A stretch of 29,330 bases of DNA from Betaproteobacteria bacterium UBA5216 (GTDB lineage: Bacteria; Pseudomonadota; Gammaproteobacteria; Burkholderiales; SG8-41). The translations under genes and the position numbers were made by a program. The stretch lies in contig DHVE01000120.1 in NCBI GenBank assembly GCA_002412495.1, positions 1 through 29,330 on the forward strand, given 5' to 3'. Positions 7,363-14,400 of this stretch are shown here, in pieces. The notes beneath the pieces are model-generated. The model worked only from the letters and a program-made list of their open reading frames with translations. It was not told the origin of the DNA and did not search any database. Position 1 is the first letter of the stretch. Every line of letters begins with the position of its first letter.

Positions 7363-7655
7363 CGCCCTGCGGCGTAATGGTGGAGATCTCTCGGTCGAGG
7401 CAATCGCAATAATTGCCCCTGCAACCGGCAATTAAGCTGTTTCTCCCTTGAAATCAGGACGTTCGCACCGGGTTACCCCGGCGCAGCGGTCTGTTTTTGC
7501 TTGCTAAATCAGTCCATTACGCCCATACTGCCGCGCTCAAATTGGTTGTCGGTTAGCCCCGCTATTGGTCTTCCTCGATTGGTCATTTGATGCCGCATGC
7601 AATTTTTGCTTGTGGCTAATCGTATTGGGACCCACCTGGAATACCTGGAGATCAC
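7363..7655 (+). promoter_or_regulatory. Long leader region of cspA with ATTGG motifs
   Basis: This 293-base gap probably contains the end of the aldolase transcript and the cspA promoter and leader. A small hairpin ACGCC/GGCGT follows the aldolase stop. CCGGG(7468-7472)/CCCGG(7477-7481) is a second hairpin, with five T at 7494-7498, a weak terminator. Four ATTGG pentamers lie at 7541, 7564, 7578 and 7624. Just before cspA the heptamer ACCTGGA occurs twice (7634-7640, 7643-7649), the second acting as part of the ribosome site. No confident -10/-35 pair was found. Confidence 0.45.
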
Positions 7656-7862
7656 ATGGCTACTGGCACCGTAAAGTTTTTTAATCCCACCAAGGGCTTT
7701 GGTTTCATCGCACCGCAAGACGGCTCGAAGGATATCTTCGTGCACATCTCCGCGGTCGAGCGCGCCGGCATGAGCACGCTGGCCGATAACCAGCAAATTT
7801 CCTTTGACGCCGAGCGCGGCACCGATGGCCGGTTCTCGGCCATCAACCTGAAAGCAGTCTAG
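7656..7862 (+). CDS. cspA: CspA-family cold-shock protein
   Basis: The 68-residue protein is a single cold-shock domain (OB fold) that binds single-stranded RNA and DNA and acts as an RNA chaperone. RNP1 is KGFGFI and RNP2 is DIFVHIS; the N-terminus TGTVKFFNPTKGFGFI replaces the usual KWFN by KFFN, a variant common in proteobacteria. The length is typical. A GGAG ribosome site precedes ATG by 5 bases. It is followed after 65 bases by infA, and the two form a conserved housekeeping pair in betaproteobacteria. This pair interrupts the catabolic genes and looks like backbone. The long leader suggests post-transcriptional control. Confidence 0.95.
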   Translation: MATGTVKFFNPTKGFGFIAPQDGSKDIFVHISAVERAGMSTLADNQQISFDAERGTDGRFSAINLKAV

Positions 7863-7927
7863 GCACTACCTGCGGACGAGCGCGCCGAACCGGCGCGTTC
7901 GCCCGTGGTTCGATCCGGAGACAGTAC

Positions 7928-8197
7928 GTGGCTAAAGAAGAAATTGTCGAGTTCGAGGGCGTGGTCAACGAAGTGTTGCCCAACACCATTTTTCGCGTGA
8001 CGCTGGTGAACGGCCACGAGGTCACCGCGTACGCGTCGGGCAAGATCCGCAAGCACCGCATCCGCATCCTCGCCGGCGATAAAGTCACGCTGGAAATGTC
8101 GCCTTACGACATGAGCAAGGGCCGCATCAGCTTCCGTCACAAAGACGAACAACGCGCCGCGCCCGCGCGAAACCGGCCGACGTTCTACCGCAAGTAA
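7928..8197 (+). CDS. infA: Translation initiation factor IF-1
   Basis: The 89-residue S1-domain protein sits in the ribosomal A site of the 30S subunit during initiation. It shows MAKEEIVEFEGVV, NGHEVTAYASGKIRK, IRILAGDKVTLEMSPYD and KGRISFRH, all typical of IF-1. It is longer than the 72-residue E. coli form by a basic, Pro/Arg-rich tail (APARNRPTFYRK), as in the second infA copy of betaproteobacteria found beside cspA. The start is GTG at 7928 behind GGAG. Its TAA stop touches the stop of the convergent SDR gene with no base between them. Confidence 0.96.
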   Translation: MAKEEIVEFEGVVNEVLPNTIFRVTLVNGHEVTAYASGKIRKHRIRILAGDKVTLEMSPYDMSKGRISFRHKDEQRAAPARNRPTFYRK

Positions 8198-8983
8198 TTA
8201 CTGCGCCGTCCAGCCACCGTCTATGACGAGGCTGGTTCCGGTCATCAGCGACGCGGCGTCGCTCGCCACGAACACCACCGCCGCCGCCACTTCATCAAGT
8301 TGACCCAGCCGCCCCAAGGGGATGCGGTCCATCACCCATTTCGCGAATTCCGGCTTGGCGAACATCGGCGCCGTCATCGGCGTTTCGAGAAACGTCGGCG
8401 CAATCGAATTCACCCGTATGTTGTGCGGCGCCAGTTCCACCGCCAGCGCCTTGGTGAATCCCTCGATCGCGTGTTTGGTCAGACAATAGACCGTTCGTGT
8501 TGGCGCGCCGACATGCCCCATCTGCGAAGTGATGTTGATCACCACGCCACCGCGCGTTTTTCTGTCGGGTGATTCCTGCATTTTTTTCACCGCCGTCTGC
8601 GCGGTGATGAACATCGCGCGGATGTTCAGATTGAGCACCTTATCCAGATTGGCCTCGCTCACCTCCACAAACGGCTGCGGAATATTCATGCCGGCATTGT
8701 TGACCAGCACGTCAAGCACCGGCAACGACGCGATGGCACGGTTCACGGCCGCCGCGTCGGTGACGTCACACATCAAGGCATGCGCGCGGCCACCACCCTG
8801 TTTTATTTCCGCGACCGCATTATCCAGATCGCTTTGCGTGCGTGATGCGAGCCACACCTCCGCGCCCGCGTAGGCAAGCGCCACGGCAGCGCTGCGGCCT
8901 ATGCCGCGCCCTGCGCCGGTGACGAGCGCGGTGCGGCCTTCCAAACGAAATTTGTAACTCACGTCACCGGCCATGTTCACCAT
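8198..8983 (-). CDS. SDR-family NAD(P)-dependent oxidoreductase
   Basis: The 261-residue protein is a classical short-chain dehydrogenase. It has the cofactor loop TGAGRGIG (residues 22-29), NNAG (95-98), catalytic S153 in NITSQMG, and Y166/K170 in VYCLTK. The C-terminus SLVIDGGWTAQ is usual for FabG-like enzymes. The start at 8983 (MVNMAGDV) is preceded by AGGTG; MAGDV at 8974 is an alternative. The frame continues upstream only through an inverted repeat and is not used. It is the last gene of the minus-strand run behind the HisD-like gene, so both may oxidise steps of one hydroxy-acid or polyol pathway. Substrate unknown. Confidence 0.9.
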   Translation of the reverse strand: MVNMAGDVSYKFRLEGRTALVTGAGRGIGRSAAVALAYAGAEVWLASRTQSDLDNAVAEIKQGGGRAHALMCDVTDAAAVNRAIASLPVLDVLVNNAGMNIPQPFVEVSEANLDKVLNLNIRAMFITAQTAVKKMQESPDRKTRGGVVINITSQMGHVGAPTRTVYCLTKHAIEGFTKALAVELAPHNIRVNSIAPTFLETPMTAPMFAKPEFAKWVMDRIPLGRLGQLDEVAAAVVFVASDAASLMTGTSLVIDGGWTAQ

Positions 8984-9012
8984 TGGCGCACCTGTTCGCA
9001 CTATCGGGTAAC

Positions 9013-9103
9013 ACCTTCTCCTTCGAGGGGAAGGCGGGGATGGGGTGGGGTGGCTCACACTTCCCCCCCATCCCCACCCTAACCCTTCCCTTGAAGGGGA
9101 GGG
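9013..9103. repeat. G-rich/C-rich inverted repeat between HisD-like and SDR genes
   Basis: The left arm (9013-9052) carries CCTTC, GAGGGGAAGG, then GGGG, GGGG and GGGG runs on +; the right arm (9063-9103) carries the complementary C runs, ending in GAAGGGGAGGG. Copies of this kind (SPSREGLGWGW-like when translated) are dispersed repeats. Read on the minus strand, bases 9090-9063 give five G runs of 3, 3, 3, 4 and 7, separated by 1-3 bases, a strong G-quadruplex pattern in the operon's transcript. Confidence 0.7.
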
Positions 9104-9131
9104 AAAAAATTGACGCCACGCGCATGAGTTG

Positions 9132-10430
9132 CTACTTGGCTCCCAACCCCACATTCCGCCCACCATACCGCCGCAGCCGCAAATCCGCCTGCTCCTTGTG
9201 CCCCCAAAACCGCTCAATCGCGCACAGCCGCGAGCAATAGTCGCCCACCACCACGCTCGCCTCGTCGGTGACTTCCTGATAGGTGCAGGTCTTCAGGAAC
9301 TTGCCTACCCACAGACCGCCGGTATAACGCGCCGCGCCCATGGTGGGCAGCGTGTGGTTGGTGCCGATCACCTTGTCGCCGTACGACACATTGGTTTGCG
9401 GCCCGAGAAACAGCGCGCCGTAATTTTTCATGTGCTGTAAGAAGTAGCGCGGCTCGCGCGTGAGCACTTCCACATGCTCGGCGGCTTGCAGGTCTGCTTC
9501 TTTCACCGCTTCGTCGATCGAATCCACCAGTATGATTTCGCCGTAGTCGCGCCACGCCACACTGGCCACATCAGCCGTCGGCAACACTTTCAACTGCCTT
9601 TCGATTTCGGCGGGCAAGTCTTCGGCGAGTTTGCGTGAGGTGGTAATCAATATCGCCGGGCTGGTGGGGCCGTGCTCGGCCTGCCCCAGCAAATCGGTGG
9701 CGATCATTTCCACGTCGGCGCTGTCGTCGGCAATCACCAGTATCTCCGTCGGCCCTGCGAGCAAGTCGATGCCCACGCGCCCGAACAACTGGCGCTTGGC
9801 TTCGGCGACATACGCGTTGCCCGGCCCCACCAGCATGTCCACCGGCGCGATACTCTGCGTGCCGATGCCCATGGCAGCAATCGCCTGCACCCCGCCCATC
9901 ACATAAATCTCGTCCGCGCCCGCCAGCACCATCGCGGCAATGGTCTCGGCGTGCGGCGCGCCCTGATTCGGCGGCGTACACGCGATCACCCGTCGCACGC
10001 CCGCCGCGCGCGCGGTGACGATGCTCATGTGCGCGGAAGCCACCATCGGGTAACGCCCGCCAGGCACGTAGCAACCCACGCTATCGACGGGAATATTTTT
10101 GTGACCCAGCTTCACGCCGGGCAGGGTCTCGACTTCGATGTCTTTGAGCGCCGCGCGCTGGTGTTGCGCGAAGGTGCGTATCTGCGCCTGCGCGAATTTA
10201 ATGTCGTCGATGGTGCCCTGCGGCACCTGCTTCATGATCGCGTCGATCTCGGCCTGCGACAGCTTGAAGCTAGTCGGCGACCACCTGTCGAATTTTTCTG
10301 ACAACTCGCGCACGGCCGTATCGCCGCGTTTTTTTACGTCCTCGAGTATCGATTCGACCGTCTGCCGCACCTTCTGGTCGAGGGCATCGGTGACATCCTG
10401 CGCAATGCGTTGCTTGAGATATTGGGCCAT
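9132..10430 (-). CDS. Histidinol dehydrogenase (HisD)-family NAD-dependent dehydrogenase
   Basis: The 432-residue protein matches HisD over its length. All zinc and catalytic residues of the family are seen: Q250 and H253 (GQAEHGPTS), E318 and H319 (AAEHVEVL), D352 (YGDKVIG), H359 (TNHTLPT) and H411 (WGHKEQ). True HisD makes histidine from histidinol, but no other his gene is near; instead it lies between a Bug gene and an SDR gene in a catabolic run. HisD paralogues such as the dihydroxypropanesulfonate dehydrogenase HpsN oxidise other alcohols to acids, so a catabolic alcohol or hydroxy-acid dehydrogenase is the better guess. Start ATG at 10430, with GAAAG upstream as a weak ribosome site. 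The true substrate is not deducible from sequence alone. Confidence 0.87.
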   Translation of the reverse strand: MAQYLKQRIAQDVTDALDQKVRQTVESILEDVKKRGDTAVRELSEKFDRWSPTSFKLSQAEIDAIMKQVPQGTIDDIKFAQAQIRTFAQHQRAALKDIEVETLPGVKLGHKNIPVDSVGCYVPGGRYPMVASAHMSIVTARAAGVRRVIACTPPNQGAPHAETIAAMVLAGADEIYVMGGVQAIAAMGIGTQSIAPVDMLVGPGNAYVAEAKRQLFGRVGIDLLAGPTEILVIADDSADVEMIATDLLGQAEHGPTSPAILITTSRKLAEDLPAEIERQLKVLPTADVASVAWRDYGEIILVDSIDEAVKEADLQAAEHVEVLTREPRYFLQHMKNYGALFLGPQTNVSYGDKVIGTNHTLPTMGAARYTGGLWVGKFLKTCTYQEVTDEASVVVGDYCSRLCAIERFWGHKEQADLRLRRYGGRNVGLGAK

Positions 10431-10478
10431 GTTTTTCTTTCGAATTGAGAGATCAATGATACGCCAGCCCGGCGCGTT

Positions 10479-11468
10479 TTAGCCCTGCGTATTCAACCCG
10501 AGCTTCCGCACCACCTCGCGCCATTTATCGAGCTCGGCTTTCACTTCCCCGGCAAATACCTGCGGCGTGTTGCCAATGATGTCGGTGCCTTCGGCTTCCA
10601 TACGCTTGATTACCTCGGGCGCTTGCAGCGCGCGTTTGGTTTCGGCTTGCAGTTTATCCACCAACATCATCGGCGTTTTGGCGGGCGCGAACATGCCGAA
10701 CCATGCGATCACTTCGTAGCCGGGCACGCCGCTTTCATGCACTGTCGGCAGATCGGGCTGCACTCGCGCACGCGTCAGGCCGGTGACGGCAATCGCTTTC
10801 AAGCGACCCGACCGCACCAGCGGCATGGCGGACAACGGCGCGCCGATTACCCAGTTCACCTGCCCCGACGCAACCGCCGGATAGACATCCGACACGCCCT
10901 TGTACGGCACATGCACCATCGGCACGCCGGCCATCGCCACCAGCAGCGCCGACCCCATATGCACGATGCTGCCGGTGCCGGCCGACCCGTAACTCAAGCC
11001 GCCGGGTTTGGATTTAGCAAGCGCGATCAATTCCTTGATCGACGTGACCGGCAACGAAGGTGTCACGCAAACGATATACGGATTGGAATTCAGCCGCGTC
11101 ACCGCCTGAAAATCGCGCACCGGGTCGTAGCCCTGCGGTCGAATCGCGGCCGTGGTGATCACCGTGCTGCTCGACACCAGCAGCGTGTAACCATCGGGGG
11201 TTGCCTTGGCCGCGAGCTCGGTGCCGATGGAGCCGCCCGCGCCAGTACGGTTGTCGATCACAAACGGATGCCCCCACGTGCCGCCGAGATGCGCACCGAC
11301 AATGCGCGCGAGGATATCCACGCCACCGCCCGCGCTGACATTAACGATCACGCGCACCGGGCGCTGCGGATACGTGGCTTGCGTCTGCGCATGAAGCGCG
11401 CCCGGCGCGACCAACAGCGCGGCAATGGATATGAACTTCCGCTTCACAAAACCCGCCTTGCGCATCAT
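10479..11468 (-). CDS. TctC/Bug-family periplasmic solute-binding protein (3)
   Basis: The protein of 329 residues has a basic N-terminus (MMRKAGFVKRK) and a signal peptide (ISIAALLVAPGALHAQ, cut after LHA). Bug marks: NVSAGGGVDILAR, DNRTGAGGSIG, ATPDGYT, HVPYKG. The start is the ATGATG whose inner TGA is the stop of the upstream racemase-fold gene, so the two are translationally coupled (ATGA overlap). A much longer upstream reading within that gene is rejected. It is followed after 48 bases by the HisD-like gene. It probably delivers the substrate for the racemase-fold and HisD-like enzymes; ligand unknown. Confidence 0.92.
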   Translation of the reverse strand: MMRKAGFVKRKFISIAALLVAPGALHAQTQATYPQRPVRVIVNVSAGGGVDILARIVGAHLGGTWGHPFVIDNRTGAGGSIGTELAAKATPDGYTLLVSSSTVITTAAIRPQGYDPVRDFQAVTRLNSNPYIVCVTPSLPVTSIKELIALAKSKPGGLSYGSAGTGSIVHMGSALLVAMAGVPMVHVPYKGVSDVYPAVASGQVNWVIGAPLSAMPLVRSGRLKAIAVTGLTRARVQPDLPTVHESGVPGYEVIAWFGMFAPAKTPMMLVDKLQAETKRALQAPEVIKRMEAEGTDIIGNTPQVFAGEVKAELDKWREVVRKLGLNTQG

Positions 11469-12205
11469 GCCGCCGCCGCAACGGCGCGCTGATGCGGCGC
11501 GCAGTCCGGCACCAACCGCTCGGCGGGCAACGACAAGGCCTTCAGTGACGCCCAGGCCGCCGACCGCACCGCCGACCACACCGGACGATTCAGTTGCTTT
11601 GTCAGCGGCGGAATCACATCGATGGTGGGCAATTGCACGCAGGCAATGAACAAGCCCTGACTGCCATCGCGCGCGGTCTCCAGTGATTTTTGCAGCACTT
11701 GATCAGCGGTGATCGCGCCGAGCTCGACAGGATTTTGGGTGCAGAAACTGCTATTGCCCGCAACCGTCACGCCAGCGGCGGCGAGAAAGGAAATCAGGAT
11801 GTCGTTTTTCCAATCCACATACGGCGATACCAGGTCCACGCGCGTAAGGCCCGACAAACGCAGCGCCGTACCCATGGTGGCCGCCGTGCTCACCACCGGC
11901 GCCTTCACCAGATCGGACAGTTTGTTCACCGCGTCGGTGTCGCCGCCCGCGCCCGCGAGAAAGCCCGCCGCCGTGCAGCCGTAAATCACCAGATCGGCGC
12001 CATCTTTTACCAGCGGCGCCACGGTATCCAGCGTGCTTTGCCGATAGGTGGGCAAATCCGCCACCGTCAGCGGCCGGTGCGGACGCGGGATACGCGCCAC
12101 CCGCAGCTCGGTGATCTCGGGAATGTACGCGGCGATTTCTTTTTCCATGGTGGTATTGTTGGCGGGCACCACCAATATCACACGCTTGTTGTTCGGGTCT
12201 GCCAT
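11465..12205 (-). CDS. Maleate isomerase/arylmalonate decarboxylase-type protein (Asp/Glu racemase superfamily)
   Basis: The 246-residue protein has the two-cysteine layout of maleate cis-trans isomerase: VPANNTTME at residues 13-21 (compare PSSNTTME in the family), C77 in IYGCTAAGF and C189 in FIACVQLPT. Both cysteines are present, which favours isomerase or racemase over the single-Cys arylmalonate decarboxylase. Maleate isomerase converts maleate to fumarate without cofactor. The start ATG at 12205 follows AAGGAG at good spacing. The stop overlaps the next Bug start. With aconitase-type hydratases 2 kb away on the other strand, a dicarboxylate pathway is likely; the exact substrate is inference. 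Confidence 0.88.
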   Translation of the reverse strand: MADPNNKRVILVVPANNTTMEKEIAAYIPEITELRVARIPRPHRPLTVADLPTYRQSTLDTVAPLVKDGADLVIYGCTAAGFLAGAGGDTDAVNKLSDLVKAPVVSTAATMGTALRLSGLTRVDLVSPYVDWKNDILISFLAAAGVTVAGNSSFCTQNPVELGAITADQVLQKSLETARDGSQGLFIACVQLPTIDVIPPLTKQLNRPVWSAVRSAAWASLKALSLPAERLVPDCAPHQRAVAAAA

Positions 12206-12269
12206 CAGGATCTCCTTGGCGGCGAACGGTTGGGATTCGAGGCCGCGTTTTAACTACTGAACATTCGCG

Positions 12270-13265
12270 CTATGGCGCGCGGATGTTCGCCTCTTTGATC
12301 ACGCGCGCCCACTTGCTTTCTTCAGCCTTGCGGAACGCGGCGAACGCCGCCGGCGTGCTGCCCACCGGATACGTCGCCTGCGCCTCCAGTTTCGCGCGGA
12401 TATCCGGCAGGTTCATGACCTTGATAATCTCCGCGTGCCAGCGATTCACCAGCGCGGCGGGCGTGCCCGCGGGCAGCACCATACCATACCAGTTTTGCAC
12501 TTCGTAGCCGGCAAATACCTCCTTGATCGCCGGCACGTCGGGCAGGAACGGCAGGCGTTTGTCGCCAGTGGTGCCCAGCGCCAGCAGCCGGCCGCCGCGC
12601 AAATGCTGCAAGCCGATTGGCACTGCCTCGATGCAATATTGCACCTGTCCGCCCAGCAGATCATTAAACGCCGGCGTGCTGCCTTTGTACGGGATGCGCC
12701 GCGTATTGATGCCCGCAGCGAGCTTCAGCATTTCGCCGGCAAACTGCGGCAGGCCGCCATCGCCCGACGACGACCACGCGAGCTTGCCGGGATTGGCCTT
12801 CGCGTGCGCTACGAACTCGCCCAGCGTTTTGGCCGGCACCGACGGATGCAAGTACAGCAAAAACGGCAGCGACACCACTTGGGTCAGCGGCACAAAATCG
12901 CGCTCCATACTGAATGGCAGTTTCGGGTAATACACCGCGTTCACGCTCAGATGGCCCGCCGTGCCCATATACAGCGTGTGCCCGTCGGGTGCCGCACGCG
13001 CCGTGAGTTCCATACCGATGATGCCATTCGCGCCGCCGCGATTATCCACGATCACCTGATGCCCCAGGTTTTCGCTCAGCTTGGCGGCCAGTATGCGCGC
13101 CACAATGTCATTGCCGCCGCCGGCGGGCGAGCCCACAATAAAGCGCACGGGTTTGGCGGGAAACGCAGGCTGCGCCGCCATGGCGCCCGAACCCAGTGCG
13201 GAAATCAGCAACGGCAGCAACAACTGCGTCAGCAAACCGTATGAAATTCTGTAGTGTGGTCTCAC
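12270..13265 (-). CDS. TctC/Bug-family periplasmic solute-binding protein (4)
   Basis: The protein has a signal peptide (LLTQLLLPLLISALGSGAMA, cut near AMA-AQ) and the Bug marks GSPAGGGNDIVAR, DNRGGANGIIG, AAPDGHT and RIPYKG. It should be the first gene of the minus-strand run leading to the racemase-fold, Bug, HisD-like and SDR genes. The start is GTG at 13265, giving 331 residues and a compact signal peptide; GTG at 13289 or 13301 is possible but would overlap the divergent gene's ORF. Two Bugs in one run, here and at 10479, suggests two ligands or stereoisomers. Ligand unknown. Confidence 0.88.
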   Translation of the reverse strand: MRPHYRISYGLLTQLLLPLLISALGSGAMAAQPAFPAKPVRFIVGSPAGGGNDIVARILAAKLSENLGHQVIVDNRGGANGIIGMELTARAAPDGHTLYMGTAGHLSVNAVYYPKLPFSMERDFVPLTQVVSLPFLLYLHPSVPAKTLGEFVAHAKANPGKLAWSSSGDGGLPQFAGEMLKLAAGINTRRIPYKGSTPAFNDLLGGQVQYCIEAVPIGLQHLRGGRLLALGTTGDKRLPFLPDVPAIKEVFAGYEVQNWYGMVLPAGTPAALVNRWHAEIIKVMNLPDIRAKLEAQATYPVGSTPAAFAAFRKAEESKWARVIKEANIRAP

Positions 13266-13332
13266 GATAATTCTTTTAAAAATGAGCACTGCATTGTACA
13301 CAACATACGACTCTGGTTTCCGCTATCGCTAT

Positions 13333-13369
13333 GGACACGCAAACACCGCGTCACGTAGCATACGTGTCC
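13333..13369. promoter_or_regulatory. Possible operator, inverted half-sites in divergent intergenic
   Basis: GGACACG (13333-13339) and CGTGTCC (13363-13369) are perfect inverted half-sites, 30 bases centre to centre (about three helix turns), between the divergent Bug genes. This spacing suits a dimeric or tetrameric regulator. No regulator gene is in the window, so the idea is tentative. Confidence 0.35.
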
Positions 13370-13389
13370 CTTGCCATGACTTTTTCCAA

Positions 13390-14373
13390 TTGAAAAATTT
13401 CGCCATCGCCGCCAGTGTGGTTGTTGCACATGCGCAAGCATCTTTTTTAGTCACGCACGCCGCGAACGCGCAAGACTACCCTGCGCGCCCGCTGCGACTG
13501 ATCGTGCCATGGCCGCCGGGCGGCGGCGTGGATATCGCCGCGCGCACGCTGGGCCCGAAGCTGTCGGAACAGCTCGCACAATCCGTGGTAGTCGACAATC
13601 GCGCGGGCGCCGCCGGCATGATTGGCACCGGGCTGGCGGCACGAGCCCCCGCCGACGGCTACACAATCCTGCTTGGCGCGGCCGGACCCAATGCCATCGT
13701 GCCGACGCTCAATCCCAAGGCGCCGTACGACGCGCTGAAGGATTTCGCCGAAGTGTCGCACTTCGCGAACACGATTTACGTCATGGTGGTTAACCCTTCG
13801 CTGCCCGCGGAATCGATCAAGCAACTGATTGCGCTCGCCAAGGCCAAGCCGGGGCAACTCACCATCGGTGCGTCGGGCACGGGCACGCCCGCGCATATTT
13901 CGGGGGAGTTGTTTCGCGTCGCCGCCGGCATCAGCCTGACACCGGTCTTCTACAAAGGTGCGTCCGGCGCCGTCATCGACGTGCTCGGTGGGCAAATCAG
14001 CATGACCATCGAAACCATTTCGCCCGCGTTGCCGCACGTCAGGGCCGGCAAACTCAGGGCGCTAGGCGTCACGGCGTTACGGCGCTCAACACAGTTGCCC
14101 GACGTGCCCACCATCGCCGAATCGGGCTTCCCCGGCTTTGAAGTCATCAACTGGTACGGCGTACTTGCGCCGGCGGGCACGCCACGCACCGTCATCACGC
14201 GCCTGAACAACGAAATCACGCGCATCGTCAAAACGCCCGACACGCGCGACCGTTTGATCAGCTACGGACTTGAAGTGGTGACATCCTCGCCCGAGGACTA
14301 CGCCGCCTTTCGCAAGGCCGACTTGGGCAAGTGGGCCAAAATCGTCAAAGACATCCATCTGAAATATGAATGA
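13390..14373 (+). CDS. TctC/Bug-family periplasmic solute-binding protein (5)
   Basis: Marks of the family are PWPPGGGVDIAAR, DNRAGAAGMIG, ADGYT and PVFYKG. With a TTG start at 13390 the protein has 327 residues and a normal signal peptide (KNFAIAASVVVAHAQA, ending in HAANAQ). The frame is open back to an ATG at 13282, which would add 36 polar residues in front of the signal sequence and overlap the divergent gene region; this is less likely but not excluded, since no good ribosome site is seen before either start. It leads the first Bug-large-small module: the aconitase-type large subunit follows after 27 bases. Confidence 0.82.
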   Translation: MKNFAIAASVVVAHAQASFLVTHAANAQDYPARPLRLIVPWPPGGGVDIAARTLGPKLSEQLAQSVVVDNRAGAAGMIGTGLAARAPADGYTILLGAAGPNAIVPTLNPKAPYDALKDFAEVSHFANTIYVMVVNPSLPAESIKQLIALAKAKPGQLTIGASGTGTPAHISGELFRVAAGISLTPVFYKGASGAVIDVLGGQISMTIETISPALPHVRAGKLRALGVTALRRSTQLPDVPTIAESGFPGFEVINWYGVLAPAGTPRTVITRLNNEITRIVKTPDTRDRLISYGLEVVTSSPEDYAAFRKADLGKWAKIVKDIHLKYE

Positions 14374-14400
14374 ATCAGGAACTCCTTTGGAAAAACCACC

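Noticed and set aside
7464..7498. Intrinsic terminator before cspA
   Set aside because: Five-base stem with the T run 12 bases downstream; too weak to list as a separate terminator.
8984..9217. Longer SDR start through 9217
   Set aside because: The extra 78 residues are a translation of a G-rich inverted repeat (SPSREGLGWGW), not protein-coding in origin.
9132..10430. hisD of histidine biosynthesis
   Set aside because: Residues fit, but there is no his operon context; called by family only.
12435..13244. A 269-residue plus-strand frame
   Set aside because: Antisense to Bug (4), with no domain.
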